24,626 bases of DNA. Source: Phycisphaerae bacterium. Lineage in GTDB: Bacteria; Planctomycetota; Phycisphaerae; UBA1845. The notes beneath the pieces were generated by a model. It saw only the letters and a program-made list of their open reading frames with translations, was not told where the DNA came from and ran no database searches. The translations under genes were made by a program, and so were the position numbers. The stretch is from the NCBI GenBank assembly GCA_021604825.1, contig BQJS01000049.1:1-24626 (forward strand), written 5' to 3'. Below are positions 8,876-16,265 of this stretch, piece by piece (position 1 is the stretch's first letter; each line of letters begins with the position of its first letter).

Positions 8876-8917
8876 TAGTAATCACCAACGGCACGACACC
8901 AAGAATCTCAGCGCTGC

Positions 8918-9316
8918 CTATCGTCCGGCTTCGCCAGCCTCTATGGCAGAATTCGCTTCTTTCAAGCGTTCTTCAATTTCGTTACTCAACCGCGACGGTG
9001 AAAACGGTTTGGGATGCACCGTCACTTTGAGAAGATTCAACTGCTCACCAATTTGGGCTTGATCGGTCCTGGCACTAAGCATCACAACCGGAATCTCCGA
9101 CTTGAATTCCTCCCGAAGCCACCGCGCCAATTCGATGCCGTCGCAGTGGGGCATGTTGATGTCGCTGACGAGAAAGTCGACACCGCCGGCCGAAACCAAC
9201 TCTTTTGCTTGCAAGCCGTTGTTGGCTTCCAACACGTTGTGCCCGTTTCGAGTAAGCCACATGGACATCAGTCGCATCACGTGTGCGTCATCTTCTGCAA
9301 CCAGTATTGTGGCCAT
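8918..9316 (-). CDS. Stand-alone response regulator receiver (CheY-like)
   Basis: 132 aa, a single receiver domain with a short helical tail. The acidic pair D9-D10, phosphoacceptor D52 (in LVSDINMP), switch S81 (VMLSAR) and K103 (HPKPF) are all present, so it should accept phosphate. There is no output domain, so it must act through a protein partner. The ATG at 9316 is preferred over an in-frame GTG at 9328 because the AGG ribosome-binding site lies between them. It follows the histidine kinase gene by 24 bases and is its obvious partner. It could signal to the HD-GYP protein encoded next, but this is not shown by sequence. Confidence 0.92.
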   Translation of the reverse strand: MATILVAEDDAHVMRLMSMWLTRNGHNVLEANNGLQAKELVSAGGVDFLVSDINMPHCDGIELARWLREEFKSEIPVVMLSARTDQAQIGEQLNLLKVTVHPKPFSPSRLSNEIEERLKEANSAIEAGEAGR

Positions 9317-9340
9317 GAACCTACCCACCCTTCATCACTG

Positions 9341-11221
9341 CTATGCGCTAGAACCCTGAAGCGCGCTGGGACTCCTGTCCAACGCGAGCGTAAACGAAAA
9401 GGTTGATCCTTCGCCCTTCTTACTGACAAGCGTGATCTCACCGCCATGTTGACGAACGATTTCCTGCGCCGTCGTCAAACCGATGCCCGTCCCCGTCTCC
9501 GATAGCACATCTGGATCTTCCGCCCTTTGGAATTTCTCAAAGATTCGCCCGTGATCGGCTTGATCGATTCCGATCCCCGAATCTCGCACCGAGACCGTCA
9601 GGGCGTCGTTCTCCGATTTGCACGACATCACAACCTGCCCACCCTCCGGCGTATACTTCAGTGCGTTTCCAAGCAAGTTGTTGACCACAACCGCAAGCTT
9701 GTCGCGGTCACCACTGACCTTTTCTGACTTGGGCGGAAGCGTCAACTGCAAATCGATGTTCTTCGATTCAGCGATCCCTCGAACATCACGCACCGATTCG
9801 GACAGCAACTGGCACAAATCAACCCGGTCCATCACCAGTTGCATGGTCCCCACTTCAAGCTGCGAGATGCTGAGGATGTCTTCGATCAATCGCGAGAGTC
9901 GCCGCGTTTCCTTGGTGATCACGTTGTAGCATTCCGTAATAACCTGCGGATCATCAAACATGCCGCTGGATAGCGTCTCGGCGTAGGCGCGAATGTTCGT
10001 TAACGGCGTGCGCAATTCGTGAGTGACCTGCGAGACAAACTCCTCGCGGGCCTTGTCTGCCCGAACCTGCTGACTAACGTCCTGAATCATCGCGATCATG
10101 CGGCGCGAGTGTTGAGCCGTCTGCATGGAACTGATGCGGAGTGAATAAAAACTTCCGTCAGACAACTCGATTTGATTGTCCGACGAACCTTGCGCATCTC
10201 CGCGCTCGCCACACGCCCGAATCTGATCCGCAATCAAAACGGCATCGTCGGTCATCTCGACATCGGCACCCAATTGCCACGTCGATTCTTCATCCACAGA
10301 CCACCCCATGACCCGACACGACATCGCGTTCGCGTAGATGACGGTCATCGACTCCGATACCAACAGAACCCCGGTCGGGACCAACCGCATCGCCTCCGCC
10401 AAGTCTCCGGCATTGGTCTTATCCAGGGCAGCCAACAACTCTGAAGATGCCGCGCTTCTGGATAGCTCTTCCTCATACTCTGCCGCCCGATCGATCAACC
10501 GATTCCAACCCTCAGCCAACGCATCGGGAGTTTGAACCAAACGCAACGACGCCAAATGGACGTCGCTGGATTGAGCCACTTGATCCAGTTGGTGGGCGAT
10601 TTGTTTCACGCTGCGAAAGTGCTTCCGCAGACTGCCGTAAAGTAGCAAGAATGCTCCCGAACAAAGTAGCGCGACTGCCAACATTTGTATGGATGCCATC
10701 GAACCAGAAAATACGTCGCGCCCAAACCGCACTTCAACATAGCGTTCACCAATCTCGCCCATTGACTCAATCGGAGCCCGCACGGCAAGTCGTTCGCCGT
10801 CCTTGCCGGGCTTGTCTCGCATTAGCGTTTCAACGCCCTGCGGAACTTCCCTGGGATTCGTCTCAAGTCCGGGTACCGGAAAGTCCACTTCGGTGGGCAA
10901 TGTCGATGCAACCACCGTATGGGCTTTGTCCAGAATTCGAACGCTGAGGCACCGGTGGTTCTGAGCAAACCGGTTCATTGTCGCCAAAGTCTTGCGATCG
11001 ATACGAGGTCCGCTTAAATCAAGCTCGCCCGCTAGAAATGCGATCGATTGACCAAACGATCGTTCCGCGTTTCCCGAAATCGCGATCGACGATTGACGCT
11101 GCGAAAGAATTAGAAGCGCCCCGGGCGCAACCACGAACACGCCCACGAGCAGCATTCCGATCCGGCGCGGAACCTCCTCTGCATCCCAAAACATTCGAAT
11201 TCGGTGCAACAATGATTGCAT
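9341..11221 (-). CDS. Membrane PAS sensor histidine kinase
   Basis: 626 aa. Two membrane helices (about residues 20-41 and 176-196) flank an extracytoplasmic sensor region. Then come a helical linker, a PAS-like domain (about 275-385), a HisKA domain with H401 in the motif THELRTPLTNIRA, and a HATPase domain with N box NNLLGNALKYTP, G1 box RDSGIGID and G2 box GTGIGL. The architecture resembles PhoR/ResE-type sensors. ATG at 11221 is chosen; an in-frame TTG lies directly before it and no strong ribosome-binding site is visible. It is the first gene of the minus-strand run, so its upstream region probably carries the promoter for the downstream signalling and pilus genes. Confidence 0.94.
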   Translation of the reverse strand: MQSLLHRIRMFWDAEEVPRRIGMLLVGVFVVAPGALLILSQRQSSIAISGNAERSFGQSIAFLAGELDLSGPRIDRKTLATMNRFAQNHRCLSVRILDKAHTVVASTLPTEVDFPVPGLETNPREVPQGVETLMRDKPGKDGERLAVRAPIESMGEIGERYVEVRFGRDVFSGSMASIQMLAVALLCSGAFLLLYGSLRKHFRSVKQIAHQLDQVAQSSDVHLASLRLVQTPDALAEGWNRLIDRAAEYEEELSRSAASSELLAALDKTNAGDLAEAMRLVPTGVLLVSESMTVIYANAMSCRVMGWSVDEESTWQLGADVEMTDDAVLIADQIRACGERGDAQGSSDNQIELSDGSFYSLRISSMQTAQHSRRMIAMIQDVSQQVRADKAREEFVSQVTHELRTPLTNIRAYAETLSSGMFDDPQVITECYNVITKETRRLSRLIEDILSISQLEVGTMQLVMDRVDLCQLLSESVRDVRGIAESKNIDLQLTLPPKSEKVSGDRDKLAVVVNNLLGNALKYTPEGGQVVMSCKSENDALTVSVRDSGIGIDQADHGRIFEKFQRAEDPDVLSETGTGIGLTTAQEIVRQHGGEITLVSKKGEGSTFSFTLALDRSPSALQGSSA

Positions 11222-11580
11222 CAATCAATCCAAACCAATGTAAAATTCCGCGCGGCGGAACATCCCAAGCCAGCCCCAATAACGTGATTCGACAACTCGT
11301 ATATCGTCCGCAAAAGGCCGAGGCATTGGACACAGCGGCATCAGAATCGCCCAAACGAACTCACCGCCGCGAGTGAGAAATTCGCAGCCAGGTTCATGTC
11401 CACTGAGGCATCACAATGACCGGTCTTATCGGTCCACGTATTAACGAGATGAATCAGGTTTTTGGTGGATGGTTCGACCAGAGCGTGTTGGCCCGATAAC
11501 ATGCGCATTGGCGCAACAGGAGATTCCGAAGACGAAGTACATCGCGCACCAACGGGCCCCGATTAAAAAAGGCGGGATGA
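11222..11580. other. Divergent intergenic region with small inverted repeats
   Basis: This 359-base stretch separates the histidine-kinase operon from the BtpA-family gene and must hold both start regions. Two perfect inverted repeats are visible. TTCCGC-GCG-GCGGAA is at 11246-11260, 25 bases before the kinase ATG and probably inside its leader. CTCAC/GTGAG is at 11360-11364 and 11373-11377. I found no convincing -35/-10 pair for either direction and no RNA gene. Confidence 0.5.
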
Positions 11581-12393
11581 ATGAAACTGGGTGAAGCGCT
11601 TCAACTGAAAGACAAGGCCGTCATCGCAATGGTCCACGTCCGGGCCCTTCCGGGCACACCGTGTTCATCACTCGCGATTGACCAAATTGCCGAACAAGCC
11701 GTCACCGAAGCAAAAACACTCGCCGATGCTGGGTTCGACGCACTTATCGTTGAGAACATGCACGATCGCCCCTACCTGTTGCGCGATGTCGGACCAGAAA
11801 TCACCGCTTCAATGACGCGAGTCGCCGTCGAGATCCGCCGCGCGATCGGCCTGCCGCTGGGCGTCCAAATCCTGGCGGGGGCAAATAACGCTGCAATGGC
11901 TGTCGCTAAGGCATCCGGTGCCCAGTTCATCCGCGCGGAAGGGTTCGTGTTTGCCCACGTTGCGGATGAAGGCATCATGACCGAAGCCGCTGCCGCCCAG
12001 TTGCTTCGATATCGCAAGCAAATAGGTGCCGAAGACATCGCGGTGATCGCGGACATCAAAAAGAAACATTCCAGCCATGCAATAACAGCCGACGTAGATC
12101 TCGAGGAAACCGCAAATGCAGCAGCCTTTTTCGGAGCAGACGGCGTGATCGTAACCGGCTCAGCCACCGCCCAGGCTGCCACCGTCGCCGACGTTTCGTG
12201 CGCCGCAAAATCAGGCCTGCCTGTGATCGTGGGAAGCGGATTGTCCCCTGCAAACCTGGCCGATTACTGGCCACATGCCGACGCGTTTATTGTGGGTTCA
12301 GCCCTCAAACACGATGGCGAATGGTCAAATTCACTGGATTCCGAGCGAATCACCGCATTCATGGACAAAACGCGCGATTTGCGGGAAGCTTGA
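11581..12393 (+). CDS. BtpA/SgcQ-family TIM-barrel protein
   Basis: 270 aa, the full length of the family. The N-terminal signature AMVHVRALPGTP matches the BtpA opening (MIHVGALPG). Later barrel strands include DALIVENMHDRP, GVQILAGAN, FIRAEGFVF, VIADIKKKHSSH and the phosphate-loop-like end VIVGSGLSPANLA with AFIVGSALK. In cyanobacteria BtpA is needed for photosystem I accumulation, but homologues are widespread in non-phototrophs, where the substrate is unknown. The late GSG and GSALK segments suggest a phosphate-bearing ligand. ATG is preceded by AGGCGGG. It is a single gene, divergent from the kinase operon and followed by a 669-base gap. Confidence 0.85.
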   Translation: MKLGEALQLKDKAVIAMVHVRALPGTPCSSLAIDQIAEQAVTEAKTLADAGFDALIVENMHDRPYLLRDVGPEITASMTRVAVEIRRAIGLPLGVQILAGANNAAMAVAKASGAQFIRAEGFVFAHVADEGIMTEAAAAQLLRYRKQIGAEDIAVIADIKKKHSSHAITADVDLEETANAAAFFGADGVIVTGSATAQAATVADVSCAAKSGLPVIVGSGLSPANLADYWPHADAFIVGSALKHDGEWSNSLDSERITAFMDKTRDLREA

Positions 12394-12718
12394 ATTCAAA
12401 TTCTTGACCACCAAAGAAGTACCAAACGAGCCCCGTCGTGGCCGAAAATCACATCCTTGGTCCGATTCTGATGGACTCGAGTCACCCACGCACATGCTGA
12501 TCCATCACAACGCTTGCCAATCACCGCGCTATTTACAGGTTGGACCCACAATTGCTCCGATAGACTCGACCGCGTTCTCAGTATCGAAAACGCTGTTTTT
12601 TGGGCCCACCGACCGCCTTTTTCCGACGACCGTGTACCGCAATAATTAATTCGTGTTTCGACAGAAATTCACAGCTCACCGACGCCAGGAATCTTACCCA
12701 CTTTTCCACTCTATCTTC
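12394..12718. other. Intergenic stretch with no recognised gene
   Basis: There are 325 bases downstream of the BtpA-family gene. The only structure seen is a short palindrome GACTCGAGTC at about 12475-12484. No T-tailed hairpin follows the BtpA stop closely. The reading frames here have no ribosome-binding site and no family resemblance. Confidence 0.4.
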
Positions 12719-12748
12719 TTGACTCGGTATCGCCGATCTTGGTAAACT
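12719..12748 (+). promoter_or_regulatory. Candidate sigma-70-type promoter with extended -10
   Basis: TTGACT (12719-12724; 5 of 6 to consensus) is followed by an 18-base spacer and TAAACT (12743-12748; 4 of 6), with TGG just before it forming an extended -10. Transcription would start near 12755, giving either a short RNA ending at the hairpin at 12781-12852 or a leader of about 308 bases before the PEP-CTERM gene. Confidence 0.45.
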
Positions 12749-12780
12749 CCCGTAAGACGGAGCTGAGCTAGACCAGAGAG

Positions 12781-12852
12781 AGAGAACTAGTATCGTGATC
12801 GGACTGGGCGCAATGTGCGCGAGGTCTAATGACGATGTGGTTCTCTTTTTTT
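12781..12852 (+). terminator. Long nested hairpin with T-run: intrinsic terminator, attenuator or small-RNA end
   Basis: Arms pair in register: 12781-12787 with 12840-12846 (AGAGAAC/GTTCTCT), 12792-12796 with 12832-12836 (ATCGT/ACGAT), 12802-12805 with 12823-12826, and 12808-12812 with 12816-12820 (GCGCA/TGCGC) around an ATG triloop. Inner pairings share one register with small symmetric mismatches, and the outer arm is offset by one base. Seven T (12846-12852) close it. It lies about 26 bases after the predicted start of the 12719 promoter, so it could end a roughly 100-base RNA or attenuate the PEP-CTERM transcript. It may also simply end BtpA readthrough. Confidence 0.55.
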
Positions 12853-13056
12853 GTGGATGGGGAAGGCTGACATCAGGTTTTCAGCAGAATATCGGTTGAA
12901 TCTGCTCTTCCGGACAGTCTTTGCTTCCAAGAAGTTTTTGATTTGTGTCTTAACGCGGTGCGTTTGTTTTTCGTGTCGCGCTCTCTTTGTGAATAAGTTG
13001 TTTGAAAGTTAACGAACTCTAGAGCTCTCTTAAAACAGGTAATTCTTTGAAGGAGG
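12853..13056 (+). promoter_or_regulatory. Probable 5' leader of the PEP-CTERM gene
   Basis: This stretch is more AT-rich than its surroundings. Competing short stems are visible: GGAAG 12861-12865 with CTTCC 12907-12911, GCTGA 12866-12870 with TCAGC 12881-12885, and AGCAGA 12883-12888 with TCTGCT 12901-12906. The last two share bases and cannot form together. The leader ends in a perfect AGGAGG at 13051-13056, six bases before the ATG at 13063. No known riboswitch class is recognised. Confidence 0.4.
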
Positions 13057-13062
13057 ATGATT

Positions 13063-13977
13063 ATGAAGAAGTGTCTCGTATGTGGCATTGCTGCGATTTT
13101 CTCAGCCAATGTCGCGATGGCCGACTACACCATTTTGCCGGCCGATCTGCCGGCAGACACTGCTGGCATTGGTAACCTTGCTGCAGGGCACCTGGAAGTG
13201 GATATCAACGGAGCCGTGATCCCTGCCGGAACGTACACCGGCTATTCGGTTTCCTTTGACTGGACCGATGCAACCAACGCTTGGTCAAACGAAGCAGTTG
13301 TCGCTTTTGCAGACAACGACCTTGCCAACTTCGTCGTGCAGTACAGTGGTGCCACCGCAGACAACGCTGCCGCCGACGGCAACCCAGTAACCTTGACTTA
13401 CGATGGCTTCTTTGACGTTGCTTACGAAGGTGGCGACCCACTCTGGTTCATCTCTTGGGAAACCTACGCAGGCGCAAGCTTCAACTTGGCTAACGTTGCC
13501 ATCACGTTGACCCAGGGCGCCCCTGTCTCGCCATTCGCTAGCCTTGCACTGCAGGGCGTGCTCAATGGCCCGGTTGACAGCGCTTCAGGCGATACGACCG
13601 GTGCAGCGGACCAGGTTGCAGGTGGAGCTGGCCCCGGAGCGGGTAGCGCCAACTACTTCTCGGGTGACCACACTTATCAGCTCAATTGGGGTGGTGGCGA
13701 CATCAACATCGATTCGCTCTTCACCAATGCCAATGGCGACATTGATTTGTTCCTCTATGACGATACCCCCGGCGCAGGCTTGGTCGCTTCGGGAACATCA
13801 GTCGACGACAACGAGAATATCAATCTTGTTGGTCTCGCTGCAGGCACGTACTACATCGTCATCGACGGATGGCAAGGTGCAGAGAATGCCTATCAGTTGA
13901 ATGTTACACCTGAGCCCGCATCAATCGCGCTTCTAGCGATGGGTGCTGCAGTCGTCGTGCGACGTCGTCGTCGCTAA
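13063..13977 (+). CDS. Secreted PEP-CTERM protein with PPC-like domain
   Basis: 304 aa. A signal peptide covers about residues 1-22 (cleavage after AMA). An N-terminal domain of unknown function, beta-rich and acidic, covers about 23-175. A PPC-like (bacterial pre-peptidase C-terminal) beta domain at about 195-280 contains DIDLFLYDD and GTYYIVIDGW. The end is a PEP-CTERM sorting tag: PEP, a hydrophobic helix, then a terminal run of arginines. Such tags are processed by exosortase; no exosortase gene is in the window. ATG at 13063 is chosen because AGGAGG abuts the earlier in-frame ATG at 13057 but is ideally spaced from this one. The strong ribosome-binding site, long leader and dedicated terminator suggest an abundant, monocistronic surface protein. 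Its substrate or role is unknown. Confidence 0.88.
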   Translation: MKKCLVCGIAAIFSANVAMADYTILPADLPADTAGIGNLAAGHLEVDINGAVIPAGTYTGYSVSFDWTDATNAWSNEAVVAFADNDLANFVVQYSGATADNAAADGNPVTLTYDGFFDVAYEGGDPLWFISWETYAGASFNLANVAITLTQGAPVSPFASLALQGVLNGPVDSASGDTTGAADQVAGGAGPGAGSANYFSGDHTYQLNWGGGDINIDSLFTNANGDIDLFLYDDTPGAGLVASGTSVDDNENINLVGLAAGTYYIVIDGWQGAENAYQLNVTPEPASIALLAMGAAVVVRRRRR

Positions 13978-14023
13978 GTTAGACAGACTGTTCGTAGTTA
14001 GATTTGTACTGCGATAGATCCGG

Positions 14024-14065
14024 GCGGGCCGATTCTGTGAACAACAGAGTCGGCTCGCTCTTTTT
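14024..14065 (+). terminator. Rho-independent terminator of the PEP-CTERM gene
   Basis: A 15-base-pair stem (14024-14038 with 14044-14058) contains two G-U pairs, has a five-base loop GAACA, and is followed by TCTTTTT. It lies 46 bases after the stop codon. This is the clearest terminator in the window. Confidence 0.92.
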
Positions 14066-14363
14066 ATGTACTTCCTGTGAGACCGAACGGGCGGAAATCT
14101 GAATTAGGGCAGGTGAGTTGACCCAACGGGCATATGTGTTGAGACGGGTTCGAACAGACACTTCACCAAATTAGAAAGCGGCTCACCGTTCTTCTTTTGA
14201 ATGGTGCCACTTGCGAATACAATGGTTTCGGTGGAGTTGAAATGCCTGCCACAGTTGCAGGGAGTCTTAGCATACTGGCACAATGAACGGAATGTACCGT
14301 GTTCGCACGCTTCGGATAATTGACCATTTGGAATACACCACGATACACCTGTGGGAGACATTC
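14066..14363. other. Intergenic upstream region of the FG-GAP/dockerin gene
   Basis: This is nearly 300 bases with no convincing gene. An 85-codon minus-strand frame (14104-14361) runs through it but overlaps the ribosome-binding site of the next plus-strand gene and matches no family. A weak TTGACC near 14319 could be a -35 element for the next gene, without a good -10. Confidence 0.35.
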
Positions 14364-16127
14364 ATGAACGATCTACGATTTCGTTGCACATGGATAATTA
14401 TCTCGCTCACAATCACAGGTTCATTCATGCAGCCTGTCCGAGCCGCTCAACTGAATTTCTCTGACCAAACCACGTCGGCAGGCATCAGTTCCGTCCATGC
14501 TGTTCCGGCAGGAGCCCCCTATCCGCCAATGATCGGTGGTGGAGCTGTTGGCGATTTCAACAATGACGGCTGGCAGGACCTATTCATTCTGTCAGGCGGA
14601 GTCACACCAGACAAACTCTACATCAACAATGGCGACGGAACGTTTACCGATCAGGCTGCCGCGTGGGGTGTCAACGTCATTCACCAAGGTGCGGGGGCAT
14701 CTGTTGGTGATTATGACGGCAATGGCTGGGTCGATATTTATGCCACGAGCTACTGCCCCGCAGGATCAAGCCCTGGTCCCGGGTATCATCGCCTCTATCG
14801 AAACAACGGCGACGGCACATTCACGGAAACCGCAACCCAGGCTGGCGTCAACTTTGCTGCCTCAATCCCGGACGGATTCGGCTCCGCATTTGGCGATTAC
14901 GATCTCGATGGCGACCTCGATTTGGCGATGACAGGCTGGTCATTTCAAGCCGGTGGAACCCGATTGTTTCGAAACAATGGCGACGGCACATTCACGAACG
15001 CCACGGCCGATCTGAATTACGACATGACTCTCGTTCGCGGTTTCTCAGTTCGATTCACGGACATGGATAAAGATCGCTATCCCGAACTGCTACTTGTTGC
15101 GGATTTCAGCACCAGCCGATACCTGGGCAATAATCGTGACGGCACATTCGCCGACCTGACCGACCGCGCCGATACAGGATACGACAGCGCAGGAATGGGC
15201 ACGACCACCGGCGACTTCGACGGCGACGGTTACATCGACTGGTTCGTCACGTCCGTGTATGCCGGAAGCAACCCCCAAACGCGCGGCAACATGCTTTACA
15301 TGAATGTCGGCGACGGAACGCACAGGTACATCGAAGTTAGCGAGCAAGTTGGAGTCTCTGACGGCGCGTGGGGATGGGGAACGGTCGCAGTCGATTTTAA
15401 CCATGACACCCATCTTGATATTGGCGAAACGAATGGGTATAGCTGGCCACCTTGGCCGAACCAATTGAACCGCTTATACATGAACAATGGGGATGGCACG
15501 TTCACCGACATGGCGACATCGACAGGCTTTACTTTTTCTGGGCAGGGGCGCGGACTGGCTAATTTAGACTACGATAATGATGGCGATCAAGACACCGTTA
15601 TCTTTCCAAACCAGGAAGCAATTCGCCTCTACAGAAACGACCTCTCGGGTCCCGATACCAATTGGCTGCGAATCTTTTTGGATACCCAGGGTGACCCAAG
15701 CCTCGCCCCGAATGGATATGGCACCCGCGTGGTCATCACCGCAGACGGCAAGACCCAGGTTCGGTATCTGGATGCAGGGTGCAATTACCTCGCTGTGAGC
15801 GAGCAATCTGTGCATTTCGGACTCGGAGCGTCCACACAGGCCGACATTCGGGTCGAGTGGTCGGATGGCACGGTTACAGGAGTCCAATCGGTCGGCACCA
15901 ATCAGACCCTGACCATCGCGAGCGGCGCATCTCGCGGACCAACGGGCGATCTTGATGGAAACGGCCTCGTGGACCTTGACGACATTGAGCGGATTGCAGA
16001 GTGTACGACCGGACCGGGCGGGCACATTTATACGGGGTGTACCCCTGCCGATTGGAACTCTGACGGTGATGCCGACCTGGAAGACTACGCAATTTGGCAA
16101 CAGGTTATTGGCGCTGGCGATCCGTAA
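14364..16127 (+). CDS. Secreted FG-GAP/VCBS repeat protein with UnbV domain and dockerin-like C-terminus
   Basis: 587 aa. A signal peptide runs to about residue 27 (cleavage near VRA-AQ). About seven FG-GAP/VCBS calcium-binding repeats of the type GDFNNDGWQDLF follow, each trailed by NNGDGTFT-like turns, forming a beta-propeller as in CRTAC1-like proteins. An ASPIC/UnbV domain (about 430-515) carries VEWSDGT. A dockerin-like module at about 522-585 has paired Asp-rich loops (DLDGNGLVDLDD and DWNSDGDADLED) separated by two Cys. The ATG at 14364 has GGAG six bases upstream; longer frames lack a ribosome-binding site. It is probably secreted and anchored through the dockerin-like module. It has a paralogue at 18354-20045. 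Confidence 0.88.
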   Translation: MNDLRFRCTWIIISLTITGSFMQPVRAAQLNFSDQTTSAGISSVHAVPAGAPYPPMIGGGAVGDFNNDGWQDLFILSGGVTPDKLYINNGDGTFTDQAAAWGVNVIHQGAGASVGDYDGNGWVDIYATSYCPAGSSPGPGYHRLYRNNGDGTFTETATQAGVNFAASIPDGFGSAFGDYDLDGDLDLAMTGWSFQAGGTRLFRNNGDGTFTNATADLNYDMTLVRGFSVRFTDMDKDRYPELLLVADFSTSRYLGNNRDGTFADLTDRADTGYDSAGMGTTTGDFDGDGYIDWFVTSVYAGSNPQTRGNMLYMNVGDGTHRYIEVSEQVGVSDGAWGWGTVAVDFNHDTHLDIGETNGYSWPPWPNQLNRLYMNNGDGTFTDMATSTGFTFSGQGRGLANLDYDNDGDQDTVIFPNQEAIRLYRNDLSGPDTNWLRIFLDTQGDPSLAPNGYGTRVVITADGKTQVRYLDAGCNYLAVSEQSVHFGLGASTQADIRVEWSDGTVTGVQSVGTNQTLTIASGASRGPTGDLDGNGLVDLDDIERIAECTTGPGGHIYTGCTPADWNSDGDADLEDYAIWQQVIGAGDP

Positions 16128-16265
16128 CCTCTGGCACGACGAGCATCTCAGACATCGATCGGAAGCATCTGATGAGTCGGCGCAAGCGCAATTGCTCCTT
16201 GGATCTACTCGATTCTGCCATCATAACACAATGACCATGGTCGCGAACCGCAAGGGAGAACAGAA

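Noticed and set aside
12394..13056. Riboswitch in the gap before the PEP-CTERM gene
   Set aside because: Stems are present, but no conserved core of a known riboswitch class could be recognised, so it is reported only as a structured leader and hairpin.
14140..14162. GGGTTCGAAC, like a tRNA T-loop
   Set aside because: The flanking bases do not form a T-stem, and no acceptor, anticodon arm or CCA is present.
14104..14361. An 85-codon minus-strand frame with several Cys (CNC, CEHG)
   Set aside because: It covers the ribosome-binding site of the FG-GAP gene on the other strand, has no ribosome-binding site of its own and resembles no family. A decayed gene cannot be excluded.
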